Source: Combretum micranthum (Eukaryota; Streptophyta; Magnoliopsida; Myrtales; Combretaceae). Taken from it: 64,000 bases of DNA. Both the position numbers and the translations under genes were made by a program. The stretch covers positions 1,984,001-2,048,000 of the forward strand of contig JAMXBD010000058.1 of assembly GCA_024138025.1 (NCBI GenBank). The letters run 5' to 3'. The notes beneath the pieces are model-generated. The model was given only the letters and a program-made list of their open reading frames with translations. It ran no database searches and had not been told where the DNA came from. Below, piece by piece: positions 32,356 through 43,709 of the stretch (position 1 is the first letter of the stretch; each line of letters starts with the position of its first letter).

Positions 32356-33915
32356 GTCACATCACTCAGATAGGCTCAGTTCAGAGCACACACAGATAGC
32401 CAGCCTAGGAGACACTGAAAGACACACTCCTGAGGGCTGCAGCAGACAGAGCCCAGGGCCAGAGAGCTAGAGACCCTGCTAGCTCTCAATTTGAGCTTTA
32501 TTGTTTTTATTTTTATATATTGGCCTGTATATTTATTGAGTACCCAAGTTCCTGTGGGTGAACTCCTCTTTTATTATTATTTCTGCTTTTATTTTTTTTG
32601 TTTTTGTTTTTCTTTTGTAGTGATTACAGGAAACAAGCAAAGCAAATCTCTTGCCATGCAAAATTTTGATGAAAATGAAACAAATGACTGACTTCAGGGA
32701 AGTATCCAATTCAATTTTTATTCCTTTCCTATGTTTTTATTTGTTGCAAAACAGTGAGGACACTATTTGGTTGAAGTGTGGGGGAAGGGATAGAATTGCA
32801 TGGAGTGTTGAAGTGATGAATATGATCTGTTGACTATTGCTTTTATTTATATTGGAAAATCTCCACCTTGTATTTTTGGTTTGAAAGCAAATCATGAGGA
32901 AATTATGCCAAAATTTTTTCAAAAATCTCTTGAAATTGGAGATATACAAAGCAAAGAATGAAAATCAATTAAATTGACTTGTGAAAGTATCTTACTCACC
33001 TGCTGTTGTGATTGGTTTACTAAGTTAAAATTAATTTGTAAAATCCTTAAGGAACAAGTTTACTTTATTTTTAACTTTGGAATTGGAAATTTAAGAGCTA
33101 GTCGAGTCCTTTTGTTGAAAAATAAATAGGTCTACTTCTTGGAAATTTTAGTTTGTATATATTCTTTGAATTTTAACACTTAGTGAAAGAGGTAGAAGAA
33201 ACTTTTAAACTTAGTGATCCTTCATAAAAATAAGTCTTTGATATTGTTATTGCATTAAAAAAGAATGAGACAAGCATAGCCACTACTCCTCTGACTTGAA
33301 ATTTTGAGTTATGAGTATATGAACTTGAATGTTAAAGTGAGGAAGAGTTCTTAGGGGTATTTTGAAACCTGGTCACTTAGGTGATGAGCCTGGGATGTGC
33401 CGACTCAATGAACTCACTGTAACGAGAAGGGAAGAATGGCAAAAGTTCAATTCATGAGCTTTGAAAAACAAAAAGATGGAGGCAAAAACCTCCCAAAAAG
33501 AAAATAAATGCTTGAGAAAGAAAAAGAAAAATGAATGCAAAATATGCAAATGAAGGAGACTTATAATAAAGAAGGAGAAATTCTAAGGAAAAAGTAGATA
33601 CCATATGCTTTCATTTTGTGTTACTTAGAATATATATAAGCTAGAAATCTAATGAAGTTTAAATGAGTATTTTTCCTTAATGGATTGAGTATTTGCTTTT
33701 GAATAGAATGTTCTTTTGTTAAAAGTTGAGATTAAAACTTGTTTTGTTTGGATTAACTTCTCAATTTTGATTATAGTACTCTAGTTGCAAGAAATTGGTA
33801 TGGTTAGAGCTGTAGATACAAGAAAAACAAGTTAAAGAAATTGAGATTAAATTGGAAAATTGTACTATCTATAAAGATATTTCATTTTATTCTTCATTTT
33901 GCTTGAGGACAAGCA
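32356..33915 (+). other. 3' untranslated region of element C
   Basis: About 1.56 kb from the extra ORF to the polypurine tract. It is AT-rich with T-rich stretches (32500-32620). Short frames rich in Phe and Tyr there follow from the T content. No further gene is seen. Confidence 0.5.
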
Positions 33916-33936
33916 AAAGTTCAAGTGTGGGGGAAT
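33916..33936 (+). other. Polypurine tract of element C
   Basis: AAGTTCAAGTGTGGGGGAATT lies at about 33916-33936, with its purine core GTGTGGGGGAA directly before the LTR start TGATAAG. It is the familiar Athila-type priming site. Confidence 0.85.
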
Positions 33937-34440
33937 TGATAAGATCATATTTTATACAAATCTTGATGATCAAAAGAGCTAGAATGGATATTTGTTTTGA
34001 TTAAATTTTATGTTTCAGGACTAATTTGGATAAAGAAATCAAAACAAAAAGAATTTGAATCGAAAAGAGGAAAAATTGAAGTCAAGGCCGGCAATTCTAC
34101 ATTCAAAGCCGCCGGTGTTCAGACGGCGTAAAACCCAAGGCGTTGCAGCACTGCCAGCTTTGCCGAGCATAAGTTTCAACTACACTCAAAGCCGCCTCAA
34201 AGCTGCCGGCGTAGAAGATGAAGCAGCCAGCGTACATGAAGGCCGGCAGCTCAGAAATGAAACATCACCAGCTTTGAAGGAATTACATTATAAGCCGGCA
34301 CTTAAGCCGCCGGCGTTGAGGCAGCGTACATCATAGGTCTGAAGCGACATGAAGATATCAAACGCTTGTAGGAAATTGAAGAGACAAATTTGTTGGAGTG
34401 TCTACGCCGGTATCTAAGCCGCCGACTTAGGGAAAGCGTT
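33937..34440 (+). repeat. 3' LTR of element C, left part
   Basis: This matches 22703-23225 almost base for base, minus one copy of the 21-bp unit. It ends at AAAGCGTT, where element D is inserted, and the final GCGTT is the left target duplication. It contains the first half of the GCCGGC-motif array. Confidence 0.92.
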
Positions 34441-35240
34441 TGATGCGAGAACCTTCGCAATCACGCGTGAGAACCCTTTTGGATATTTTGAACCCCCAGC
34501 ACAGTAATACGAAAACCCACGAATTCTATCGGTAATCAATCCCTAAGATGGATTAGAAATAGGTTTGTCTTAATGTTTGATCTAAATAGATAGAACAAAG
34601 TCAGCCCTATCTCCGAAACACTCCACAAAGAAGGCGATCAAGATCTCCTTTGAATGTTCCTTTAGCATGTATTCTAAATCAAGAACACAAAGAATTCAAG
34701 CAAAAGCTTTGGTTTTTCATTCAACAATAATCTGTCTTTTACAAACAACCAAATATGTTTATATAACCAAAACAAGGAAAACAAAACGTCAAAACAAGGA
34801 ATTAATACGTCCTAAATGATGGCTGGCGGCCAATCAAAGATGGTCAAAACAAGGAATTAATACGTCTTAAATGATGGCTGGCGGTCAATCAAAGATGGTC
34901 AAATCAAGGAATTAATACGTCCTAAATGATGGCTGGCGGCCAATCAAAGATGGTCAAAACAAGGAATTAATAATCTTTGAATGTTGCTTCAAAAATATTG
35001 AAGTATACTTGCTCCCTCCTTGTTCCAAAGCCTTGATAATCTTGTGATTCATCCTTGGCATGCTCTAATAAGCCTTGGAAGTGATTATTGTAGGCTTGTT
35101 GAAGCTTCTTAGCTCGAGCTCTCGTGATTGGTCCTTGAGGAAAACTTATTGAACTTGAATTCCTTTGAGTTTCCGTGGTAGCCATTTGATCTTCATGTTG
35201 GTTTGAATCTAAACTTTGGACCATTGGCTCTTTCGTAACA
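34441..35240 (-). repeat. 3' LTR of element D (800 bp)
   Basis: Its inner edge at 35240 follows the minus-strand polypurine tract (GAGAAGATGGGGAA, 35241-35256). It holds three copies of a 55-bp unit, against one in the other LTR, which accounts exactly for the 110-bp length difference. The integrase frame ends inside it at 34967. Confidence 0.93.
34788..34952 (-). repeat. Three tandem copies of a 55-bp unit in the D LTR
   Basis: Units start at 34788, 34843 and 34898, each with GTCAAAACAAGG (one is GTCAAATCAAGG) and ATGGCTGGCGG, and differ by two or three bases. A partial fourth copy starts at 34953. The other LTR has one full unit at 40844-40898. Confidence 0.95.
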
Positions 35241-36130
35241 TTCCCCATCTTCTCAAAAGGATTCCTCCTCGAATCAAAAGCATCATCTACATCAAAAGGA
35301 CTTAGATCAGCAACATTAAAGGTTGCACTAACATTATACTCACCAGGTAAGTCCACTTTATAGGCATTATCATTGATCCGTTCAAGTATCTGAAATGGAC
35401 CATCTTCTCTTGGATTCAATTTAGACTTTCGTTGTATTGGAAACAGCTCTTTGTGAAAATGAACCCAAACCCAATCTCCGGGTTGAAAAACCATAGGTCT
35501 CCTTCCTTTGTTCACCCTTGAAGCTACCTTGGCATTTTGTTGCTCAATTCGGTCCTTCACCTGTTTATGTAGCTTCCTCACAAAATCTGCCTTAGATTCA
35601 GCATCAAAACTAACAAACTTGTTAGGCAGTAATGGCAATAAATCAATAAGAGATAGTGGATTAAAACCATAAACAATCTCAAATGGAGAACAATGAGTAG
35701 TGCTATGAATAGCCCTATTATATGCAAACTCCACAAAAGGTAGGCAATCCTCCCAAGTCCTAATGTTTTTCTCTATTATTGCCCTCAACAATTGAATCAA
35801 AGTGCGATTTACCACCTCCGTTTGTCCATCCGTTTGTAGGTGACAGGTAGTTGAAAACATGAGCTTAGTCCCCAACTTTCCCCACAAAACTCTCCAGAAA
35901 TGACTCAAAAATTTTACATCCCTATACTAACAATGCTTTTAGGTATGTCATGCATGCACTACCTCTCTAAAGAACAAATCAGCAATGAATGTAGCATCAT
36001 CAGTTTTATGACATGGAATAAAATGAGCCATTTTACTAAACCTATCAACCACCACAAAAATACTATCATGTCCTTTCCTAGTCCTAGGCAATCCTTGTAC
36101 AAAATCCATAGACACAGCAGTCCAAGGTTC
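34967..36130 (-). pseudogene. Integrase core and C-terminus of element D
   Basis: In one frame at 35908-34967 it reads the late core (HLQTDGQTEVVNRTL with the catalytic Glu, and SPFEIVYGFNPLS), a PGDWVWVHFHKELFP block, then DGPFQILERINDNAYKVDLP and SATFNVADLSPFDV. It then runs on to a basic TRARAKKLQQ tail. The last 90 or so codons, from 35240 down, lie inside the LTR, as in CRM elements. Upstream, between 36130 and 35908, the middle of the core (first Asp block and the second Asp block near 35915) is present but shifted. A one-base loss in the SDRD motif region and another shift near 36130 break the frame. The C-terminus has no chromodomain. Confidence 0.85.
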
Positions 36131-37605
36131 ATCAGGAATAGGTAATGTGTATATAATCCATGTGGTTGTAGTTTAGACTTAGCCTCCTTACATGTAATGC
36201 AATGTTGACAAACTTTATGCACATCATGTCTCATACTAGGCCAGAAAAAGTGTTCATGCAGCATATCATAGGTCTTATCTACCCCGAAATGCCCCATTAA
36301 GCCCCCTCCATGTGCTTCCTTAACCAACAATTCCCTAATAGATCCTTTGGGAATGCACAATTTATTCTTCTTAAACAAGAACACATTGGACACAAAATAA
36401 TCATTTATTCCAGTCCCATCAATACAAGCATTAAAAATTCCAGAAAAATCAACATCTGTTGGATACAAATCTTTTACTAACTCAAAACCTAGCAACGAAG
36501 TACTAAGAGAGTTAAGTAAAGCATACCTCCTGGAAAGTGCATCAGCAACAATATTTTCCTTACCTTGCTTATATTTGATCACATATGGGAATGTTTCAAT
36601 GAATTCCACCCACTTGGCATGCCTCCGGTTCAGCTTATCTTGACCTTTCAGATGTTTCAAGCTTTCATGATCAGTATGTATGACAAACTCCTTAGGCCAA
36701 AGGTAGTGTTGCCATGTTTGTAAGGCTCGAACTAAGGCATACAACTCCTTGTCATATGTTGGATACTTCAATGCCGCTCCACTCAACTTTTCACTGAAGT
36801 ACATTAGTGGCCTGTGGTCCTGCATTAAAACAGCTCCAATTCCTATGCCACTAGCATCACATTCAATCTCAAAAGTTCTGTCAAAATCAGGTAAAACAAG
36901 CAATGGTGCATTACGCAATTTTTCTTTAAGTTCATTAAAGGCATGTTCTTGTGTATCGCCCCAAGTAAATCCAACATTCTTTTTAACAAGCTCATTCAAT
37001 GTTGCAGCAATAGTACTAAAATCCTTGATGAATCTTCTATAAAATCTAGCAAGTCCATGAAAACTCCGCACCTCACTAGCTGTCTTAGGTCTAGGCCACT
37101 CCTTAATGGCTCTAACCTTCTCTTCATCAACCTCCACTCCATGACTAGACACAACAAAACCAAGAAAATTAACCTTATCCATGCAGAAACTACACTTCTT
37201 AAGGTTTGCAAATAATTTCTCCTCCCTTAGTTTTGCCAAAACTAGTTTCATATGCACAACATGATCATTCAAAGACGTAGAGTAAATTAAAATATCATCA
37301 AAATAAACCACAACAAATTTACCCAAGTATTCACGCAGCACATGATTCATCAAACGCATAAAAGTAGTAGGTGCATTTGTAAGACCAAACGGCATAACAA
37401 GCCATTCATACAAACCATATTTAGTCTTAAATGCAGTTTTCCATTCATCTCCTACTTGCATGCGTATTTGATAGTAACCGGATTTTAAATCAATTTTTGT
37501 AAACAAACATGAACCATACAATTCATCTAACATATCATCTAACCTAGGAATAGGATGACGATACTTTACAGTGATTTTATTGATGGCCCTGCAGTCTACA
37601 CACAT
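36100..37605 (-). CDS. RT, RNase H and integrase N-terminus of element D
   Basis: A single open frame of about 500 useful codons. RT blocks are [34 protein letters not shown], and [17 protein letters not shown]. The catalytic box YFDDILIYS lies near 37290-37305. The connection domain is followed by RNase H ([48 protein letters not shown]). An integrase zinc finger follows ([31 protein letters not shown]). The frame goes wrong near 36130, so the last roughly 50 codons before 35959 are out of frame. Catalytic residues are intact. The start at 37605 is only the first Met after an upstream frame shift. Confidence 0.9.
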
Positions 37606-38275
37606 TCTCCAAGTCCCGTCCTTCTTAGGTACTAAGATTACAGGAACCGAACAAGGACTTAAGCTCTCCTCACATACCCCTTCTCCAGCAACTCCTCAAC
37701 CTGCTTTTGAATCTCCTTTGCCTCACTAGGATTAGTCCTATAAGCAGGTCGGTTGGGTATGGCAGCTCCAGGAATGAAGTCAATCTTATGCTCTATGCCC
37801 CTCACTGGTGGAAGTCCACTAGCATATCTTCTGGAAACACATCTTCAAATTCCTGCAACAAATTAGAAAACACACTAGGCAAAGATGGGTTAATATCATT
37901 AGTGGCCAAACAAGCCCCTTTGTACAAAAGTACAAATATAGGCCTACTGGCTTTCAACGCATGCCTAACCTCACTTGTCCTAGCAATCAAACTCACACTC
38001 TTATTCTTTTGCTCTCTAGGCCGTTCTTTATTTTGCTTTTCACTCCTCTCTTTTCTTTCTCTCATCTCACCTTCAATGCTCTTTTTGTTTGCACTCTTAT
38101 TTTTCTCTCCCTCAAGAATGCTTTTTCTCTCTTCACGCTCTTTTCTTTCGGCCTCCTCTCTTATCCTCTCCAATTTACATTGATCTTCATACACCTCTTT
38201 AGAGGATAGTGGTGACAAAGTGGTTTTTCTTCCATCTTTGGTAAAAGTATATCTATTTAAGTAACCATCATGCAT
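37606..38275 (-). pseudogene. Protease-RT linker of element D
   Basis: The frame 38275-37802 starts with a GYLNRYTFTKDGRK-like block that follows protease in this clade. It then has a highly charged Lys/Glu/Arg stretch of about 60 residues, and then SVFSNLLQEFEDVFPEDM, the usual entry to RT. A frame shift at about 37800 separates it from the GAAIPNRPAYR region (37690-37800) and the RT start. The charged insert is long for a gypsy linker and repetitive in composition. Confidence 0.8.
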
Positions 38276-39932
38276 TGTTTTCCTATCAAATTGCCAAGTC
38301 TACCTAATAAGATATCTCCAGCATGCATAGGAACAACATCACATAACACTTCATCATGATATTTACCAATGGAAAAAGAAATTAAAGCTTGCCTATTTAC
38401 CTTCACCTCGCCACAGTCACTGAGCCACTGAAGCTTGTATGGTCTGGGATGTGAAACTGTAGGCAATCCCAATCGAGTAATTAGAAGTGTACTCACCACA
38501 TTTGTACAACTACCTCCATCAACAATCACACTGCATGCCCTCCCTTGCACATGGCATCGAGTGTGGAATAAATTCTCTCGCTGCTCCTCATGACATTCCT
38601 CCTTCAGCTGTGTGTTAAGTGCACGCCTGGTAACAAAAATATCACCCGTCACTGGCTCCTCAACACTTCCCTCATCACTACAATCTTCCAATTCGGGCAA
38701 CATGTTGTCATCTCCATTGTCACCATCATCTCCCTCATCATCAGTGACAACTTCACCATTTCTAACCACCATAGTCCTCCTGTTAGGACATTCCCTACTA
38801 ATGTGTCCAACACCCTGACACTTCCAACATTTGATATCTCTATTCCTTCCCTTCTGATCAATGGTTTTGGGCTTCTCAGATGAATCCCCACTAGGCTTAC
38901 CTTTTGCTACATCCACTGTAGGCTTAGTTCCACTTTTATATTCAGATTTTCCATATCCTTTCCAAGAATTATTATAACTGGAAGAAGATTTGGAAACATA
39001 CTTGGTTGAACCTTTGCCTTGGAGTTGCTTCTCAATTTTAATAGCAAGATGTACTATTTCCTCCAATTCTTCATAATGTAGCAAATTCACTTTGTGGCAA
39101 TCTCTTTGTTCAAACCGCCCAAGAAACGTGCCATGGTGGTCTCCTCATCTTCTACTAAATCAACCTAGTCAAAATCATCTCCATCTCCTTGTAGTAGTCC
39201 TCCACACTCCTACTACCTTGCTTCAACAATTATAACCTTTGAATCAATTCCCTTTGAAAATATTTGGGGACAAATCTCTTTCTCATGACGGCCTTCAAAT
39301 CTGACCAATTGTCAATAGGATACTCCAGATTCCTCCTCCTGCTAGTCACCAATTGATCCCACCAAGAAATAGCATAATCCTGAAACTGAGTTACAACCAA
39401 TTTCACCTTTTTCTCTTCACTATACTGGTGACAATCAAAGATCAGATTAACTCTTTTCTCCCATTACAAATAAGCTTCTGGATCGGATTTGCCCTGAAAT
39501 ATAGGAATTTCAATTTAATATTACCCAAATCTCTATCTACATAGTCTTCATTCCACCTATTTGACCAGTAATATAACCTTCCTGCATTCGGCCTCTTTCC
39601 ACACCTCTACCACCTCTGCCACCTCTTCCTCTTCTATTGGCTATAATAGTGGCATTATCCTCAAATTCTTCCTCCACATAATCATTAGTATCCCCAACTT
39701 CATCTACCTGGGGTGGGGAAATTCTAACTCCTTTTACTCCACTAGAACTCGGCTCCTTTTTCTCTACAACCTGTAGCCTCAAATTAATATTTTCTATAGA
39801 CTCCTTCATATCCATTAACATTTCAGTCAAGCGCCTATATTCCGAAGACCTAGCATCTTGCATCAAACCCCCTTCTCTTCCTCCATCATCCTTACCAACA
39901 TCAATACCCTTTCCTGACATAATTTCCTGCAA
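38257..39932 (-). pseudogene. gag and protease of element D
   Basis: Gag begins at the ATG at 39932 with a Gly/Asp-rich segment, a helical MDMKESIENINLRLQVVEKK stretch and a Gly-Arg-rich end (RRGRGGRGGRG). The core gag domain (IPIFQGKSDPEAYL and WWDQLVTSRRRN) lies between 39536 and 39091 with three or more in-frame stops. From 39090 the frame continues with LAIKIEKQLQGK, the knuckle CWKCQGVGHISREC, an acidic spacer and the protease site IVDGGSCTN (Asp codon at about 38520-38518). It ends near 38257 after a GRLGNLIG-like block. DGGS in place of DTG/DSG is normal for this clade. The stops lie in the gag core. Confidence 0.85.
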
Positions 39933-40482
39933 AAATCAACACACGTTAATAAAAAATTTCCTCACAAATGCTCCCTTTCGTGTTTGCACTCTATTAGATG
40001 GAGTTGTCCACTTGTGTTTTCTCAGGAATAAGATATATCACTCGGGTATTCCTCACACCTCTCAAGCTTGTTTTCTTTCGCGTTCTTAATTGAATCACAC
40101 TTTTAGAACGATTCAAGAAATCCAAATCTGAGATAATATGAGTGTCACGAAAAGGATTTTTTTTTATACCAATTTCGAATTTTTTCGAATTTTTTTTTTT
40201 TCAACTCAAATCACAAGACTTGAAGATTTCAAAACCCTAACTTGTGTTTCCCTATAGACCTGAATAGATCACACCCAAAAAGAGATCAAAGAACAAATTT
40301 TTATGATGTAATATGAATAAAGGTGCAAACTTTTTGTTCTCACAAGAATCAAGATGTGAGCTTTATGATCTAAAAGAAATAAAGATGTAATCTTTTTTGA
40401 TTGATTTTTTTTTTTTTGAATTTGAATTCAAAGGAAATAAAAGATAGATAAAAAGAAGGATATGACCTGATCTAGAGCCAAA
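39933..40482 (-). other. Leader of element D
   Basis: 550 bases between PBS and gag. AT-rich with long T runs (around 40160-40200 and 40405-40425). No gene is visible. Confidence 0.6.
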
Positions 40483-40494
40483 GCTCTGATACGA
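40483..40494 (-). other. Primer binding site of element D
   Basis: GCTCTGATACGA reads TCGTATCAGAGC on the minus strand, one base different from the usual TGGTATCAGAGC (G to C at the third position). It lies two bases from the LTR edge at 40497. Confidence 0.8.
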
Positions 40495-40496
40495 AA

Positions 40497-41186
40497 TGAT
40501 GCGAGAACCTTCGCAATCACGCGTGAGAACCCTTTTGGATATTATGAACCCCCAGCACAGTAATACGAAAACCCACGAATTCTATCGATAATCAATCCCT
40601 AAGATGGATTAGAAATAGGTTTGTCTTAGTGTTTGATCTAAATAGATAGAACAAAGTCAGCCCTATCTCCGAAACACTCCACAAAGAAGGCGATCAAGAT
40701 CTCCTTTGAATGTTCCTTTAGCATGTATTCTAAATCAAGAACACAAAGAATTCAAGCAAAAGCTTTGGTTTTTCATTCAACAATAATCTGTCTTTTACAA
40801 ACAACCAAATAGGTTTATATAACCAAAACAAGGAAAACAAAACGTCAAAACAAGGAATTAATACGTCCTAAATGATGGCTGGCGGCCAATCAAAGATGGT
40901 CAAAACAAGGAATTAATAATCTTTGAATGTTGCTTCAAAAATATTGAATTATACTTCCTCCCTCCTTGTTCCAAAGCCTTGATAATCTTGTGATTCATCT
41001 TTGGCATGCTCTAATAAGCCTTGGAAGTGATTATTGTAGGCTTGTTGAAGCTTCTTAGCTCGAGCTCTTGTGATTGGTCCTTGAGGAAAACTTATTGAAC
41101 TTGAATTCCTTTGAGTTTCCGTGGTAGCCATTTGATCTTCATGTTGGTTTAAATCTAAACTTTGGACCGTTGGCTCTTTCGTAACA
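40497..41186 (-). repeat. 5' LTR of element D (690 bp)
   Basis: This matches 34441-35240 with few substitutions, but with one 55-bp unit (40844-40898) instead of three. It starts TGATGCGAGAACC and ends TTTCGTAACA in plus orientation. Confidence 0.93.
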
Positions 41187-42314
41187 GTGTTCGAGCAAAA
41201 TTGATGCAACGCTTCATTTCTGACCACATACGCCGGCTAGATCTACATCTAAGCCGCCGGCGTAGAAGCGGCCTACATGTGTAACTGATATTGAAGGCTG
41301 CCAGTGCACTGCTTGCGCAAAGGATAATTCGAAGATACACCACCTGTAAGCCGCCGACGTAGGATCCATAACTGCCGGCGTACAATGTGAAACATCAAAG
41401 TTCATTTAATGTATTGCACGAAATTTTTCCTATAAATAGGGGGTATACCTCACTTTCAGAACAATCCAAGTAGCTCTAAATCATACTATAATACATAGAT
41501 TAGAACAAGCATTCCATAGAGATTTTTGAAGAGATAACTAAAGTTATTCAAGAATTTGCAAGTGAAGCTTTGGTATTTTGAATTGGTGATATCTAATCTT
41601 ATTTCTTTTATGCAATTCATATATCTGAATATTTTGATCATAATGAAATCATTTGCAATTTCTTATCTGATTGTTGAATCATCATCCATGAGTAGCTAAA
41701 TTCTTTTTGTGGGAAGTTGATGAAGCTTTAAACATGCTAAAATGATCTTTGAATCCATGTTATAAGATAGTTAGAATCATGAAATATTCATATTGAGTTC
41801 TGATTATTCATCATACTTTTGGTGTATAAGAATTCTAATAACTCGGAAGGGAAATTAGGGTTCATATGAATTCATAAATTGAGATTAAATTACAATTGCG
41901 GAAGCGGCGGAATTTAATCTAGTTTTGAAATTATCCATGAATATTAATGCAATGTTTTATGTTGATTTTTCACTAAGGAATTAGGAGATGTTAATATAAA
42001 GTATTAGTCAATTATAGAATCGGAAGGTTTATAATTGTAATTTTGATTCCACTAATAATTTATTTAGCGGAAGCTATTGAATTGTTTTTGTGGTTTAAAA
42101 GGTTTTTAAACTTTGTTTTTAAATCTTGACAATTTTTTATGAATATCCATGAATCTAATTATCATTATAACATGACTTCAAGTTGATTGGCAATAGTTTA
42201 AAGTGGATTCTGCTCCTTCCCACATTTTTCCACCATATCCCTCTCTTTAAAAAGCTCATTGCATTCATATAGACATTTAATTAGATAATTTAGTTTAATC
42301 TAATCATTTTAAAA
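41187..42314 (+). repeat. 3' LTR of element C, right part, truncated
   Basis: After the GTGTT target duplication (41187-41191), this continues the LTR from where 34440 left off. It includes the end of the GCCGGC array, the TATA box at 41431-41438 and the long AT-rich part. It stops matching the left LTR after TAATCATTTTAAAA at 42314. The missing end corresponds to about 24353-24510. Confidence 0.9.
41431..41438 (+). promoter_or_regulatory. TATA box in 3' LTR of element C
   Basis: TATAAATA in the same context as 23468-23475 in the other LTR. Confidence 0.65.
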
Positions 42315-43709
42315 TTGCTTAGTTATCTATATAGTTGAAAAATTCTCTTTCTTAGATATATAGCTCATATATTATCCATGCTCAAGTGTTTGTTGTCCAA
42401 CCAATATTTTTTTTTTTTTTTAGTAAAACAACCATAGTTTACAAGAAATTCATTTCATAAATCTTTAAAACGAATATTTTGGTTCCTTTGTTTTCAAAGA
42501 ATTACTTTATGTTTATCTTACTATTTTCCTAAATGACTTTTGATAAGAATAAATTTCTTCCTTTCTAAATTCTCAAAATTAGTGTTACTTTCCTGTTTGT
42601 TTTCTTTGACCATTTATTTGAAAATTTTTGGTTTAAAATCTCTCATTCCCTCTTTATGCGATTTCCTTATGTTTTTATGGAAAACTTTTTAGTATCAAAA
42701 GTCATTTTCTTTTAGGAAAACAAAGTATTATAGAAATGATTTAAAGAGTCTTTCAATATAAAAGTAGCTTTTAAAATTGTAGTGAGTTCTTCCTAAGACT
42801 TGGAAAAGAATAACTTTATTTTTAAACCATAGATTCCACATTTCATATAAAATCGTTCTTAAGTGATAAAATCTTCTTTTTGTTAAAATATTAATGGGGC
42901 TTTAAAGATTTGGATAACAATCTTTATGGGCATGATTATGAGAAATAATAACAAGCAAAATAACATAATAAATAAAGTCAAGTATTGGGAGTCTTAGCTT
43001 TTTCAAGGCTCCCCGGACTAAGAAGTAGACTAGTCTCAAAAAGAAAGAAACAAAATAAAAGAAAGAAAATTATTTTGACTTGGTGAGGATAAGTCTAAGA
43101 CTAGAGGCTAGTCTTAAAATAACTTGAAATAAATAAATTGCAAAGAAATAAATAAATTACTTTGCATGGAAGTAAATAAATTGCAAGTGAGCTTATATGC
43201 TCTAAAGAATATATATATATATATATATAGATACTTAGTTAGATATAATAACAATAATAATATGAACAAGGTAAAATAACAACATAAATAAATATATATA
43301 TATATATATATTCATGAACAAGAACAATACATGAACGTAGTGTAGCTTCCATAACATTTAAGTTTTTGGAAACTCACACTATGGTCATGTAAAGTTACAT
43401 GACATGAGAAGAAGAATTTGGCAAAGGAAATCTTAACCTAAAGAGTGTTTTGTGATAATATATGGGAATGAGTTTTGTGTATGTAGAAGGAGGTTTGAGA
43501 ATATTTTGAGAGAGTTTTGAGAGAGTATTTGGAGAGAGTATTGAGAGGAAAATTTAAGAGAGATTTGGTAGTGAATTTGTGGATAGTAATTGTGTGAAAG
43601 AAGTGAAATAGGAGAGGGGTATTTATAGGAAATGAAGAGTGAATTTTTGTGTGATTTAGATAAAGAAGAAATAAAATAAATTGAGAGACAGCATAAGGGG
43701 GGTGGCGTC
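42315..43709 (-). repeat. LTR H (minus), left part
   Basis: From TTGCTTAGTTATCTATATAG on, this matches the LTR of element E from about 53935 to 55285. It has the TATTGGGAGTCTTAGCTTTT block and the reversed TATA box in GGGTATTTATAGG. The TGTCA terminus and about 1.47 kb are missing at the join with element C. AT runs lie at about 43207-43228 and 43290-43310. It is interrupted at 43709/48077 by a solo LTR. Confidence 0.8.
43705..43709. repeat. Left target duplication of the solo LTR
   Basis: GCGTC, repeated exactly at 48072-48076, directly flanks the solo LTR and proves insertion by integrase. Confidence 0.85.

Larger units (their letters stand above)
34441..41186 (-). mobile_element. Element D: near-complete chromovirus (CRM-like) nested in LTR of C
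   Basis: The LTRs are 34441-35240 and 40497-41186, with ends TGATGCG (plus orientation) and GTAACA. The flanking direct repeat is GCGTT at 34436-34440 and GTGTT at 41187-41191, a 5-bp duplication with one change. Gag, protease, RT, RNase H and integrase run on the minus strand from 39932 to 34967. The protease VDGGS motif, the lack of a chromodomain, the integrase tail wording and a reading frame that runs into the 3' LTR fit the CRM clade. Only a few frame breaks are present, so it is younger or better preserved than C. Confidence 0.9.
22703..42314 (+). mobile_element. Element C: Athila-like Ty3/gypsy retrotransposon, 3' LTR split and truncated
   Basis: Direct LTRs start at 22703 and 33937. 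The left one is followed by an Asp-tRNA-type PBS and the right one is preceded by a GTGTGGGGGAATTG polypurine tract. Between them are gag, protease, RT, RNase H, integrase and an Athila-type extra ORF, all on the plus strand and all frame-damaged. The PBS, the PPT wording (TTCAAGTGTGGGGG) and the extra ORF are typical of the Athila lineage. The element landed in the old integrase fragment. Its right LTR was then split by element D, and its last about 158 bp are missing where it joins another LTR at 42314/42315. Confidence 0.9.

Noticed and set aside
32491..32833. Hydrophobic frame after the extra Athila ORF as an envelope membrane segment
   Set aside because: The region is T-rich with runs of TTT and TAT codons, has no loop or signal context and is not continuous with the upstream frame.
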